A stretch of DNA of 64,000 nucleotides, taken from the NCBI GenBank assembly GCA_018056765.1, contig JAGPFA010000001.1, forward strand, positions 144,370-208,369. The letters run 5' to 3'. Of the stretch, positions 9,491-17,562 are shown piece by piece; positions within the stretch are counted from its first letter, which is position 1; each line of letters begins with the position of its first letter. Made by a program: the position numbers and the translations under genes. The DNA comes from Syntrophaceae bacterium. Lineage in GTDB: Bacteria; Desulfobacterota; Syntrophia; Syntrophales; Smithellaceae. The notes beneath the pieces were generated by a model. It was not told where the DNA came from, did no database searches, and saw only the letters and a program-made list of their open reading frames with translations.

Positions 9491-9799
9491 ATGGCCAGGG
9501 CCATAGACCTTCAATCGTCGATTTTGCAAACCTCTGTTACAGAGAGAGTTCAGCAGATCCAGCAACAGCATGCGGACATGCAGCAGCGGTACTTCCAACT
9601 GAAGCTCTCTGAAGAGGACAGGTTGGCGCGTGAAAAAATCAGAGAATTCGAGGAAGCGGAAAAGGCGAAATTAAGAAGAAAAGAACAAAGACAGGACCAT
9701 CAATCCGGCTTCGGGCAGCAAATGGCTAAGGACATGCCTGCAGCAGACGATGATGATGAGGATCCGCTGCAGGGAGGTCATGTCAACATAAAGGTATAG
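9491..9799 (+). CDS. Small charged coiled-coil protein of the flagellar cluster
   Basis: A 102-residue, highly charged protein with no membrane segment. Residues about 15-75 are rich in Gln, Glu, Arg and Lys and look like a continuous helix or coiled coil; a run of acidic residues (DDDDED) follows near the C-terminus. A GGAG site at 9479-9482 precedes the ATG. I do not recognise a named family. The gene is one base short of abutting the DUF2802 gene, so it is almost certainly co-expressed with flagellar genes. A short inverted repeat (9449-9476) lies in its leader. Confidence 0.65.
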   Translation: MARAIDLQSSILQTSVTERVQQIQQQHADMQQRYFQLKLSEEDRLAREKIREFEEAEKAKLRRKEQRQDHQSGFGQQMAKDMPAADDDDEDPLQGGHVNIKV

Positions 9800-9800
9800 C

Positions 9801-10268
9801 ATGAATATCTCAAACCCTGTCCTCCTGCATCTGATCATCGATCTTGTTTTGTTGCTGGCGGTCATTTTCCTTCTTTGGCGGGTCAATACCAACTTAAAAA
9901 AACCTAAGGACAATTCCTATCAGGAAATGATAAACGGCTTTCGGGCCGTCGTGGAAGAGTCACAGGCAGCATCCGAGAGCTTCCTTGAATCTGTGGAAAA
10001 GAGCCGCCTGGCTTTTAAAGAAATCGCTCTCGAATTGGACCTGAAGGAAAAAAGAGTCAGGTCGCTTCTGGACAAAAAAGACGAAGGAGCGGCAGCTGTT
10101 GCAAAAAATGATGGGGCTGTTGCTGTTGTGGACGATAAGCATGCCCGGGTTGTCGAAATGATCAAAAGAGGCAATTCTCATGAACAGACAGCACGGGAGA
10201 CCGGTTTTTCTGAGGCGGAAATTGAGCTTATTATTGATCTGTACAGGATAAAAAATGAGACATCCTGA
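9801..10268 (+). CDS. DUF2802-type membrane-anchored protein
   Basis: A 155-residue protein with one N-terminal membrane helix (about residues 8-26), a charged helical middle and a C-terminal segment (MIKRGNSHEQTARETGFSE then AEIELIIDL) that resembles the helix-turn-helix-like DUF2802 domain found in proteins of polar flagellar clusters in Proteobacteria. The role is not established; location suggests a membrane-linked flagellar regulator or assembly factor. Its stop overlaps the start of the next gene by one base (TGATG), implying translational coupling. Confidence 0.7.
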   Translation: MNISNPVLLHLIIDLVLLLAVIFLLWRVNTNLKKPKDNSYQEMINGFRAVVEESQAASESFLESVEKSRLAFKEIALELDLKEKRVRSLLDKKDEGAAAVAKNDGAVAVVDDKHARVVEMIKRGNSHEQTARETGFSEAEIELIIDLYRIKNETS

Positions 10269-11416
10269 TGGCCGTGAATTCAGTAACACCGGGCATAACC
10301 TTCAAGCCGGACAATATTTCCGTCACCACTAAAACAAACCTGCCTTTGCCGCAGTTCAGGGCCGGGGAGGTCCTCAACGTCAATATCATCGAAAAAATCG
10401 CTGCCGATCAATACCTGCTTTCTGTTAAGGGCGCCACAATCAGGGCAAACAGCTCCCTTTTACTCAATGCCGGAGAGCAAATCCGTGTGCGTGTGCAAAG
10501 TGTTGTGCCGCAAATTGTTTTAAATCTGTTCGACGCGGTGCCCAAGGACGCGGCTCAAATAAATGCACAGCTCATACAATGGCGTGTTGACCCCGATTCT
10601 TTTGTGTCGCTCCTGGGCAGGCTTTCAGAAATATCCTCCCTTCTTAAGTCGGTTGAACTGCCAGGCTTTCTTCGCGGAGAGGCACAGGCACTTCTGGCAC
10701 TTTTTAGCAGCCTCGTTTTTTCATCCCGTACCAGAAATAATCCTCTGTTTGTAAAGGATTTCCTTTCCAGATGCGGATTATTGCTCGAAAGTGATTTGGC
10801 TGCAGCCCTCGCCGGTTCAGAAACAGCACATAGAGAGGTTTCCTCCAAAGGAAATCTAAAGGCAGCTTTGTTTAAATTAGCCGCCGCACTGCAGGAGGCC
10901 GGGCAGGGGAACTTCAGTCGCACCGAGGCGGCCGGATTGGCCTCGCTGGCGTCTTTTGCTTCTGAAGCCCTAAACACCATTCAGGGCAGGCAGGTGGCAG
11001 CGCTTGTTTATCAGAACAATGAATCAGGGCTATACCTCCAAATCCCCCTGGAATTATCAAAAGGGTATGGTACAGCCGATATTTTTATCAAACCTGATGA
11101 TAAAAATGCCGAAGGCAAGAATAAATTTTCTTCCTGCCGCCTCGTTCTTTTTTTATCTATGGATCTTCTTGGACAAATTGTCGTCGATGCCTCCCTAAGG
11201 GCAGGGCGGATAACATGTGTCCTCAAATGCGAAGACGAAAAAAGCGTTCAAATCATCAATGCGGAAGCGGAAAAACTTAAAGTTGCGCTAAGTGCCATCG
11301 GTTACACAGTAGAGAAGATCGAATGCCAAAAAGAAACTCAACTAAGCCGTAAAAAGCAAGAATATATCGACGAATATTTAATAGGTTCAGCAGCTATTGT
11401 TAATGAATTTGTTTAA
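10268..11416 (+). CDS. FliK-like hook-length control protein
   Basis: A 382-residue protein whose C-terminal part (about residues 240-360) matches the FliK hook-length-control domain: LQIPLELSKGYGTADIFI, then a LVLFLSMDLLGQIVVDASL strand pair and an AEAEKLKVALSAIGYTVE ending. The N-terminal half is a variable, Leu- and Ala-rich region, as expected for the ruler part of FliK proteins. It may act with the FlhB-like protein encoded next. A second, classical fliK could lie outside the window, so I leave the symbol blank. Confidence 0.75.
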   Translation: MAVNSVTPGITFKPDNISVTTKTNLPLPQFRAGEVLNVNIIEKIAADQYLLSVKGATIRANSSLLLNAGEQIRVRVQSVVPQIVLNLFDAVPKDAAQINAQLIQWRVDPDSFVSLLGRLSEISSLLKSVELPGFLRGEAQALLALFSSLVFSSRTRNNPLFVKDFLSRCGLLLESDLAAALAGSETAHREVSSKGNLKAALFKLAAALQEAGQGNFSRTEAAGLASLASFASEALNTIQGRQVAALVYQNNESGLYLQIPLELSKGYGTADIFIKPDDKNAEGKNKFSSCRLVLFLSMDLLGQIVVDASLRAGRITCVLKCEDEKSVQIINAEAEKLKVALSAIGYTVEKIECQKETQLSRKKQEYIDEYLIGSAAIVNEFV

Positions 11417-11425
11417 GGTATTAAA

Positions 11426-11734
11426 ATGAAGAAAAAGCTCGATGGTCTCCAGCCGCCGGTTAAAATTGCGACAGCGGTAAAGTATGACGCCCCAAAAAAC
11501 GCCGCTCCTGCCGTGACTGCCACGGGGAGGGGGGCGATTGCCGAAAAGATCATCGAACTTGCTCACGAATATGGTATACCAATTAAAAATGACCCGGAAC
11601 TGGCCCAGGTTCTTGGCAAACTAAAGCCGGGATCTGAAATTCCCGTTGAACTTTACAGGGCTGTCGCCGAAATACTTGCCTTTGTTTATTCCCTCAATGA
11701 AGGACAGCGCCCCAAAACACATTTAAAATCGTGA
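11426..11734 (+). CDS. FlhB C-terminal-domain paralogue (FlhX/YlqH type)
   Basis: A 102-residue protein similar to the cytoplasmic part of FlhB after the cleavage site: AVKYDAPKNAAPAVTATGRG, then AEKIIELAHEYGIPIKNDPELAQVLGKL and VPVELYRAVAEILAFVY-like sequence. Compare residues 275-350 of the FlhB at 1975. It has no membrane helices and begins after the position of NPTH, so it cannot self-cleave. Such short FlhB-like proteins (FlhX, YlqH) accompany FliK-like genes in many bacteria and can functionally replace the cleaved FlhB fragment in some. It starts 9 bases after the FliK-like gene. Confidence 0.85.
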   Translation: MKKKLDGLQPPVKIATAVKYDAPKNAAPAVTATGRGAIAEKIIELAHEYGIPIKNDPELAQVLGKLKPGSEIPVELYRAVAEILAFVYSLNEGQRPKTHLKS

Positions 11735-11931
11735 TTTAATAGAAGGGGAAAAATATTCCCCAAGGTAAAAAATTGCCCCCAAAGATAAGACGCCGGGCGC
11801 ATAGCAGGCGCGCCAATCCTGCGTCGTCATTTGAAAATAAATCCTTACAATTAGTATAATATCTGTAATATCAAATAGATAAGAGAGCCATGGAGGGCGG
11901 GTGCCCAAAGCTGGAATGCATGCCCCCTATC

Positions 11932-11947
11932 TGGCACATCGATTGCA
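11932..11947 (+). promoter_or_regulatory. Sigma-54 promoter of the flgF operon
   Basis: The sequence TGGCACATCGATTGCA matches the sigma-54 consensus TGGCAC-N5-TTGCA at every conserved position, with GG and GC at the required 10-base spacing. Predicted transcription start is near 11958, between the promoter and the flgF ribosome site (GAAAGGAGA, 11961-11969). It shows that flgF-flgG-flgA-flgH-flgI-flgJ is a middle-class flagellar operon under sigma-54 and an enhancer-binding activator not seen in this window. Confidence 0.9.
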
Positions 11948-11975
11948 AATCAGCTTCTCAGAAAGGAGAAGACAG

Positions 11976-12689
11976 ATGCTTTATGACGTGACCCAAATCG
12001 GGCTGGCCGGGGCAAGAAAGCTCCTTGAGCTGGATTTTGTGACCAACAATGTTGCCAACTCGGCCACGGCAGGATTCAAGGCGGAGCATCTCTATTATGC
12101 GATGCAGGGGAAAAATGTTGACCAGGGTGTTGCCCCGGGGCTCGGCCATACCGTATCGGCCATCGACTTTTCTCAGGGAACGCTTCAGACAACCGGCAAT
12201 ATCCTCGATCTGGCCATTGAGGGAGATGGGTTTTTCACCATTCAAACGAAGAAGGGAACCGCCTACACGCGTGAAGGTTCTTTCATACTCAATAAAAATA
12301 AAGAATTGGTCACGCCGCAGGGTGATTACGTTCTTGGGGATGGAGGCAAGATCATCATCGACGGTACCTCGGTGACCATCAATCAAGAAGGAATGATTTA
12401 TGTGGACGAGAATCCGGTCGGTAAAATCAAAGTGACGGCCTTCGAAAAGCCTCAGAAGCTGGCGCGCTCTGCCGACGGCAAATATCTCGACCGAGATGGC
12501 GCCGGGGCAAAAAAAACAGCCGATTACAGAGTAAATAGCGGTTATCTGGAGATGTCCAACGTCAACGCGGTTCGTGAAATGACGGATATGATCAATATTC
12601 AACGCACATTTGAAACATATCAGAAAATCATTTTGACTCTGCAGGACATGGACAAAATTTCCACAAACAGAATCGGTAAATTAGTATAG
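11976..12689 (+). CDS. flgF: FlgF, proximal rod protein
   Basis: Proximal rod protein of the flagellar basal body, exported through the type III gate. The frame is open from 11901, but I start at the ATG at 11976: it follows an AGGAGA ribosome site, lies downstream of the sigma-54 promoter, and yields the expected N-terminus MLYDVTQIGLAGARK followed by the rod motif (FVTNNVANSATAGFKAE). The C-terminus carries the flg_bbr motif (SGYLEMSNVNAVREMTDMI). Length is 237 residues, close to the family's usual 240-250. Confidence 0.94.
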   Translation: MLYDVTQIGLAGARKLLELDFVTNNVANSATAGFKAEHLYYAMQGKNVDQGVAPGLGHTVSAIDFSQGTLQTTGNILDLAIEGDGFFTIQTKKGTAYTREGSFILNKNKELVTPQGDYVLGDGGKIIIDGTSVTINQEGMIYVDENPVGKIKVTAFEKPQKLARSADGKYLDRDGAGAKKTADYRVNSGYLEMSNVNAVREMTDMINIQRTFETYQKIILTLQDMDKISTNRIGKLV

Positions 12690-12702
12690 GGGGACTGACA
12701 AT

Positions 12703-13488
12703 ATGATGAGATCACTGTGGACAGCCGCCACCGGCATGGTGGCGCAGCAGATCGAACAGGACATCGTGGCCAATAACCTGGCAAACGTCAACACCGTAGG
12801 ATTCAAGAAGTCGCGTGCCGATTTTCAGGACCTGATGTATCAGATTTACGCCAAATCAGGGGCGGAGACATCGCAGGGCAACCAACTGCCGGTAGGCATT
12901 GAAGTGGGTATGGGTGTCAAGCCCATTTCCACCCAGAGGATGTTTTTACAGGGAGATTATCAGCAAACCGGCAATCAATTTGACTGGGCAATCGAAAAAG
13001 ACGGTTTTTTCCAGTTCGATGACAACGGTGAAACATATTACGGGCGGGCCGGAAACTTTAAAATCAACCGCGACGGACTGATTGTCAACTCGGAGGGGCT
13101 CCCGCTGCTGCCCAACATTACCATCCCGACGGGAACCGTTTCCTTTACTGTGGATACGGGGGGGACCTGGACGGCGGCGGACCAGGAGGGGAACCCTCTG
13201 GCTACCGGCAGGCTGGAGCTGGCGATTTTTCTTAATCCGGCGGGACTGACAGCAATCGGTAGAAACCTGTTTGCAAAATCCGAAGCCTCCGGCGAGGCGA
13301 TCACCGGAAACCCGGGCGAAAACGGCATCGGCACGATCTCGCAGAATTTCCTGGAGATGTCCAATGTCAATGTCATTGACGAGATGGTGCGGATGATCGT
13401 GGGGCAACGCGCCTACGAAATAAACTCCAAGGCTATCCAGACCGCAGATGCCATGCTGGGGATTATCTCCGCTCTGAAGAGGTCGTAA
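12703..13488 (+). CDS. flgG: FlgG, distal rod protein
   Basis: Distal rod protein. The N-terminus MMRSLWTAATGMVAQQ is the classic FlgG start, followed by the rod motif DIVANNLANVNTVGFKKS. The C-terminus has the paired motif NFLEMSNVNVIDEMVRMIVGQ and the QRAYEINSKAIQTAD segment. Length 261 residues is standard. ATG codons at 12703 and 12706 are both possible; a GGGGGA site lies about 6 bases upstream. flgA begins directly after its stop codon. Confidence 0.97.
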   Translation: MMRSLWTAATGMVAQQIEQDIVANNLANVNTVGFKKSRADFQDLMYQIYAKSGAETSQGNQLPVGIEVGMGVKPISTQRMFLQGDYQQTGNQFDWAIEKDGFFQFDDNGETYYGRAGNFKINRDGLIVNSEGLPLLPNITIPTGTVSFTVDTGGTWTAADQEGNPLATGRLELAIFLNPAGLTAIGRNLFAKSEASGEAITGNPGENGIGTISQNFLEMSNVNVIDEMVRMIVGQRAYEINSKAIQTADAMLGIISALKRS

Positions 13489-14214
13489 ATGATGACCAAA
13501 TTACGTCTAAAATACCTGTCCCTTTTGTTTATGAGCATCCTTCTCCTTCCTGGTGTTGCTCTTTGCGACACTTTCACGGAGGATTATGAAAAGCAGCTCC
13601 TCAGGGAATTGCAGGAATACATTGAAGAAAATTCACTACATCCGGAAGGCAATGCGCGTGTTTGGTTGCTCACTCGTGTGACGCCCCCGGAAAAAAATCC
13701 GGGAAAGCTCACCTGTCAGATAACAAGTCGTCCTGGTGAGGAATACATTGGCGACACTTCTTTCAGTGTGCGTGTTTTCAGTAATGGAGTTTTTCTAAAA
13801 GAAGAAATGTTGCGTGTGCGTATTGAGGTGCTGCGTGACTTTGTTTTCAGCATCAACGCGATTGCGAAAAATTCGACTATCACCGATGGGGATGTGACCG
13901 TGCAGAAAAAGTGGGTGCGTCGTATCCCGGCCAATTCCATCTGCTCGGTCGAGGAGGTCATCGGTAAAAGTATTGCCGTGGCGCTTCGTCCTCATGTGCA
14001 AATCACGCGCAATATGCTCAGAGAGGTTAAAACGGTCAGTAAGGGGAAAATGGTAAAGGTCGTTTTGGATAACGGACTGATGAGGGTTGTGATGAACGGT
14101 CTGGCGGAAGAAGACGGGGCGGATGACTCCGTTATCAGAGTCCGCAATTTGAATTCAAATAAAATCATTTACGCACGGGTCGTTGGCCCGTCACTGGTTC
14201 AGATTGATTTCTGA
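13489..14214 (+). CDS. flgA: FlgA, P-ring assembly chaperone
   Basis: Periplasmic chaperone for P-ring (FlgI) assembly. It has a signal peptide (about residues 1-26, ending VALC), a less conserved middle, and a C-terminal SAF-type domain (about residues 120-235) with the family features AKNSTITDGDVTVQKKW, AVALRPHVQITRNML-like sequence and GLMRVVMNGLAEEDG. Length 241 residues is typical. Its ATG follows the flgG stop with no spacer. Confidence 0.92.
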   Translation: MMTKLRLKYLSLLFMSILLLPGVALCDTFTEDYEKQLLRELQEYIEENSLHPEGNARVWLLTRVTPPEKNPGKLTCQITSRPGEEYIGDTSFSVRVFSNGVFLKEEMLRVRIEVLRDFVFSINAIAKNSTITDGDVTVQKKWVRRIPANSICSVEEVIGKSIAVALRPHVQITRNMLREVKTVSKGKMVKVVLDNGLMRVVMNGLAEEDGADDSVIRVRNLNSNKIIYARVVGPSLVQIDF

Positions 14215-14229
14215 AGAAAAGAGGCGGCA

Positions 14230-14922
14230 ATGAAAAAAAGAAAGTTGTTGTTGGCAATTCCGGTTATCGCCTTAGTGTTTGTTGCAGGCTGCTGGCAGAC
14301 CAAAACCATTGTGCGGCCGGAGGTTGCCGCCGCGCCGCCACAGCCTGTACCCGAGCCGGCGCCGGGAGCCATCTGGCGCGGGGAAAGCGATAAAAGTATG
14401 ATTTTCACAGATAAAAAGGCGAGATACGTCAATGATATTGTCACTATTATCATTGCCGAGGCTGCCTCGGGAGGCAACAAGGCCAGTACCGGTACCAGCC
14501 GTAACGCCACGACCAGTGCAAGCATCGACGCCTTTATGGGCCTGGACAACTATATTATCGGTAAAAACGCCAACATGGGAGGGGAAATTGCCATTGGCGG
14601 CCGGCATGCCAACAATATGAAAGGGCAGGGAGACACAAGCCGGAACAATACGCTCGTTGCCAGGATCAGTGCTCGCGTCATTCGGGTCATGGAAAACGGG
14701 GATCTGATGATCGAGGGACGCAGACAGGTGACAATCAATGCCGAAGATCAGTACCTGATCATCGGCGGGATCATCAGGCCGCAGGATATCACCGCGGAAA
14801 ATACTATTGCATCCCAGTATATTTCAGATGCTCATATCGTTTTAACGGGGACAGGTGTGATTGACGACAAGATGCGGCCAGGCTGGGCAACACGCATTGT
14901 GGACTGGGTCTGGCCTTTTTAA
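14230..14922 (+). CDS. flgH: FlgH, L-ring lipoprotein
   Basis: Outer-membrane L-ring subunit of the basal body. A lipoprotein signal peptide ends in the lipobox VAGC (Cys at about residue 21). The mature part shows the FlgH pattern: [20 protein letters not shown], a Ser/Thr/Asn-rich central section, then [19 protein letters not shown] and a GIIRPQDI motif near the C-terminus. Length 230 residues is typical. Its presence shows a Gram-negative envelope. Confidence 0.96.
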   Translation: MKKRKLLLAIPVIALVFVAGCWQTKTIVRPEVAAAPPQPVPEPAPGAIWRGESDKSMIFTDKKARYVNDIVTIIIAEAASGGNKASTGTSRNATTSASIDAFMGLDNYIIGKNANMGGEIAIGGRHANNMKGQGDTSRNNTLVARISARVIRVMENGDLMIEGRRQVTINAEDQYLIIGGIIRPQDITAENTIASQYISDAHIVLTGTGVIDDKMRPGWATRIVDWVWPF

Positions 14923-14940
14923 TTGATGAGGGAGATGGAT

Positions 14941-16146
14941 ATGACAAAAAAAATCATGATGCCTCTGATGGTCGTGCTGTCATTGCTTGTTGCGTGGTCA
15001 GATATCGGTTTTGCCGCCAGGATCAAGGACATCGCTTCCATTGGGGGGGTTCGGGACAACCAGTTGATCGGTTACGGTGTCGTGGTTGGACTTGCCGGAA
15101 CAGGCGACGACCTGGCGAAAAATCTCTTTACTGCCGCTTCACTGGCGAACATCATGAACCGGCAGGGACTGAGCATGAAGGACAAGACATCTGTTTTGAA
15201 GGCGGATAATATTGCGGCCGTCATGGTAACAGGTATCCTGCCCCCGTTTGCCAAAAACGGTTCAAAAATCGACGTTATTGTATCTTCGGTAGGTTCAGCT
15301 AAAAGCCTGCAGGGCGGTACCCTTTTGATGACTCCTTTGCGCGGCGCTGATGGCGAAATTTACGCGGTTGCACAGGGGCCGATATCTCTGGGCGGCTATT
15401 CTGCCGGTGGTGCCGGCGGGGGAGCGGCCAAAAACCATACTACAGTTGGAAGGATTTCCAGCGGGGCGACGGTGGAAAAAGAACTGGCTTATGATTTTGA
15501 CGCGCAGAAAGTGCTGATGATCAACCTCCAACGGCCTGATTTTACCACCGCCACCCGTCTGGCCGCCACTATCAACACTTCATTGACGTTTGCCGAGGCC
15601 ACACAACTGGACGCCTTTTCCGTGAGCGTCAAAGCAAAAAATGATTATACCGGTTCGCTGTCGGAGCTTTTGTACCATATCGAGTCACTTGATGTCGAAG
15701 TGGACAGCCCTGCCGTGGTTATTCTCAACGAAAAAACCGGCACGGTGGTCATGGGCGAGAATGTACGCATCTCTACAGTGGCTGTGGCGCATGGGAATTT
15801 AAGCATCCAGATCAAAGAAGAGACAAAAGTTTCTCAGCCGCTGCCGTTGGCGCCGCCCGTGCCGAGACCGGGGCAGATGCAGCCTGGCGGCGAACGTCAG
15901 CCGCCTGCTCAGGTGCCCGCCGGAACGGTCATTGCGCCGGGCGGGCAAACGGTTGTAACTACGGAGACGACCATTGGTGTTTCAGAAGAAAATCAAAAAC
16001 AGTTGATGTTGTTACCCAGGTCCGTGACAATATTTGAAGTAGTAAGGGCTTTGAATGCCATTGGTGTGTCGCCGCGCGATTTAATCACCATCCTGCAGGC
16101 GATTAAGGCGGCAGGGGCGTTACAGGCTGATATTCAGGTTATTTAA
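14941..16146 (+). CDS. flgI: FlgI, P-ring protein with proline-rich insertion
   Basis: Periplasmic P-ring subunit. Several in-frame starts exist (TTG 14923, ATG 14926, 14935, 14941); I use 14941 because GAGGGAG at 14928-14934 is best spaced for it. A signal peptide precedes the mature start near ARIKDIASI. Family motifs include NQLIGYGVVVGLAGTGDD and the C-terminal VVRALNAIGVSPRDL and LQAIKAAGALQADI. At 401 residues it exceeds the usual 365-375; the extra length is a Pro/Gly/Gln-rich segment at about 15835-15950, next to a PQVSQP-like motif. Confidence 0.95.
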   Translation: MTKKIMMPLMVVLSLLVAWSDIGFAARIKDIASIGGVRDNQLIGYGVVVGLAGTGDDLAKNLFTAASLANIMNRQGLSMKDKTSVLKADNIAAVMVTGILPPFAKNGSKIDVIVSSVGSAKSLQGGTLLMTPLRGADGEIYAVAQGPISLGGYSAGGAGGGAAKNHTTVGRISSGATVEKELAYDFDAQKVLMINLQRPDFTTATRLAATINTSLTFAEATQLDAFSVSVKAKNDYTGSLSELLYHIESLDVEVDSPAVVILNEKTGTVVMGENVRISTVAVAHGNLSIQIKEETKVSQPLPLAPPVPRPGQMQPGGERQPPAQVPAGTVIAPGGQTVVTTETTIGVSEENQKQLMLLPRSVTIFEVVRALNAIGVSPRDLITILQAIKAAGALQADIQVI

Positions 16147-16158
16147 AAGGATAAGCTT

Positions 16159-16494
16159 ATGGAGAGCATCAAATCAACACAGATTTTTCCCGGTCTGATA
16201 CATGAAGCGGCGAAAACATCGGTCAAGTCTGCCGCTTCCCGCCATACCAGCGGGGAGCTCAGGGAAATTAAAAAGGCGTGTGCCGACTTTGAGGCAATTT
16301 TTACATACGAAATGATCAAGTCGATGCGTAAAACCATCCCACAGCAGAAAACCGGCATGAATTTCGGCAAGGAAAGCTATACGATGATTATCGATCAAAA
16401 ACTTGCGGAAAATATTTCCAATAACGGCAATGGGTTAGGTTTACAGAAAATGCTATTTGATCAATTTACCAAAACAAATTTAAGGGGGAGGTGA
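16159..16494 (+). CDS. flgJ: FlgJ-type rod-binding protein lacking the muramidase domain
   Basis: A 111-residue protein equal to the N-terminal rod-binding domain of FlgJ, with the family core KKACADFEAIFTYEMIKSMRKTIP and a C-terminal QKLAENISNNGNGLGLQKML segment. It caps the rod during assembly. The peptidoglycan hydrolase domain found in gamma-proteobacterial FlgJ is absent, as in many deltas. The lytic transglycosylase encoded at 21997-22773 is a likely partner for that activity. Confidence 0.92.
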   Translation: MESIKSTQIFPGLIHEAAKTSVKSAASRHTSGELREIKKACADFEAIFTYEMIKSMRKTIPQQKTGMNFGKESYTMIIDQKLAENISNNGNGLGLQKMLFDQFTKTNLRGR

Positions 16495-16502
16495 AAAAAA
16501 AT

Positions 16503-16530
16503 TAAAGTAATATCTTGACTGTGCCGATAG
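16503..16530 (+). promoter_or_regulatory. Sigma-28-like promoter of flgM
   Basis: TAAAGTAA (16503-16510) and GCCGATAG (16523-16530) match the FliA consensus TAAAGTTT-N11-GCCGATAA at most positions, with a spacer one base longer than ideal (N12). Predicted start is near 16537, about 27 bases before the flgM ATG. It would place flgM, and probably flgN-flgK-flgL-csrA, under FliA control. Confidence 0.75.
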
Positions 16531-16563
16531 GTGGTATAAGATTCAACTAAAGGAGAGGTTTTC

Positions 16564-16869
16564 ATGAAAGTGTCGGATATTAAAGACGTAAGCACTCAGT
16601 ATATTCAGCAGTATCAACGAAATGAAAGTGCTGCCCAGGCAGCGGAAAAGCAGGCTGCTGCGGCTTCGAAAACCACTGAAAAAGTTGATCTTTCCACCAT
16701 GGCAAGGGATATTCAAAAAGCTAAAGTTGAAGTGTCGAAGTTGCCTGACGTCCGCGAGGAGAAAGTGCGGGAAATTAAAGATCAGGTGGATAAAGGCACA
16801 TACAACGTGAGCGGAGAACAAATTGCCAACAAGATGGTGGGAGAAACGATTATTGATCTTTTTGCCTGA
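16564..16869 (+). CDS. flgM: FlgM, anti-sigma-28 factor
   Basis: Negative regulator that holds FliA inactive until it is exported through the finished hook-basal body. The 101 residues show a FlgM profile: an N-terminal half low in complexity (Ala/Gln/Lys-rich), then KVDLSTMARDIQKAK and the C-terminal sigma-binding helices with VREEKVREIKDQVDKGTY and ISGEQIANKM-like sequence. An AAAGGAGAG ribosome site precedes the ATG. A 13-base palindrome (16865-16877) covers the stop codon but has no T-tract, so it is unlikely to terminate transcription. Confidence 0.93.
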   Translation: MKVSDIKDVSTQYIQQYQRNESAAQAAEKQAAAASKTTEKVDLSTMARDIQKAKVEVSKLPDVREEKVREIKDQVDKGTYNVSGEQIANKMVGETIIDLFA

Positions 16870-17007
16870 TGATCAGGTAAAATAATTCCCCTCTCACATG
16901 GCTTCACTCAGGTTGCTTTTTTCACGGAGGACAGTCTTTTAATGTGTCCGCCGCCCGTCCAAAGCTCACGTAGTTTTGCCTCAACTAAAACGTATAAGGA
17001 TAATAAT

Positions 17008-17559
17008 ATGTTGGAGCAGAATATACATTTGAGCAATCGCCTTGAAGCTTGTGTCAATGATGATTTGTTTTCTGCACTGATAGATGTATTGACCGGTGAG
17101 ATTTCAGTCTACGAGGAACTGAAGAAGTTTTTAATCACCGAAAAAAACATGCTGGTCAAACCGGCCGCTTTTGCCGAAATTAATAAAAGCAACGCGGCCA
17201 AGGAAAACATCATCTTAAAAGCCAGGATATCACAGGAGGCTCGTACCAATCTTTTAAAGAAAATTGCCCGAAATCTCGATATATCTGAAGAAGAGGTGAA
17301 TTTAATATCACTTGCCGCCTTTGCCGGGGCCGAGAAGGGGAAAATTATCAAAAATTTGAGAAGTGCTCTTTTGGCAATCACAAAAGAAATTGAAACGATC
17401 AATAGCGATAATAGCAGTATATTAGATGGATCTATTGATAATGTTAAAGCATCACTTGAATTTTTGACCTCGCTCCTGGAAAGATCGGGAATTTATCTGG
17501 GCAATGGAAAAATCGGCACCGTGCAGCATAATGGCAGGCTGCTGCGGACGGAGGGCTGA
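17008..17559 (+). CDS. flgN: FlgN, chaperone for hook-associated proteins
   Basis: Cytoplasmic export chaperone for FlgK and FlgL. The frame is open from 16942, but the ATG at 17008 has a TAAGGA site 7 bases upstream and starts a compact helical protein (183 residues). Features are the DVLTGEISVYEELKKFLITEKNML helix and Lys/Glu-rich amphipathic helices, with a C-terminal Tyr-Leu-Gly-Asn-Gly motif (IYLGNGKIG) near the usual end of FlgN. It directly precedes its clients flgK and flgL. Confidence 0.88.
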   Translation: MLEQNIHLSNRLEACVNDDLFSALIDVLTGEISVYEELKKFLITEKNMLVKPAAFAEINKSNAAKENIILKARISQEARTNLLKKIARNLDISEEEVNLISLAAFAGAEKGKIIKNLRSALLAITKEIETINSDNSSILDGSIDNVKASLEFLTSLLERSGIYLGNGKIGTVQHNGRLLRTEG

Positions 17560-17562
17560 CAA

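Noticed and set aside
16515..16540. TTGACT and TATAAG near flgM as a sigma-70 promoter
   Set aside because: The spacer is only 14 bases; the overlapping sigma-28-like site fits the gene and position better.
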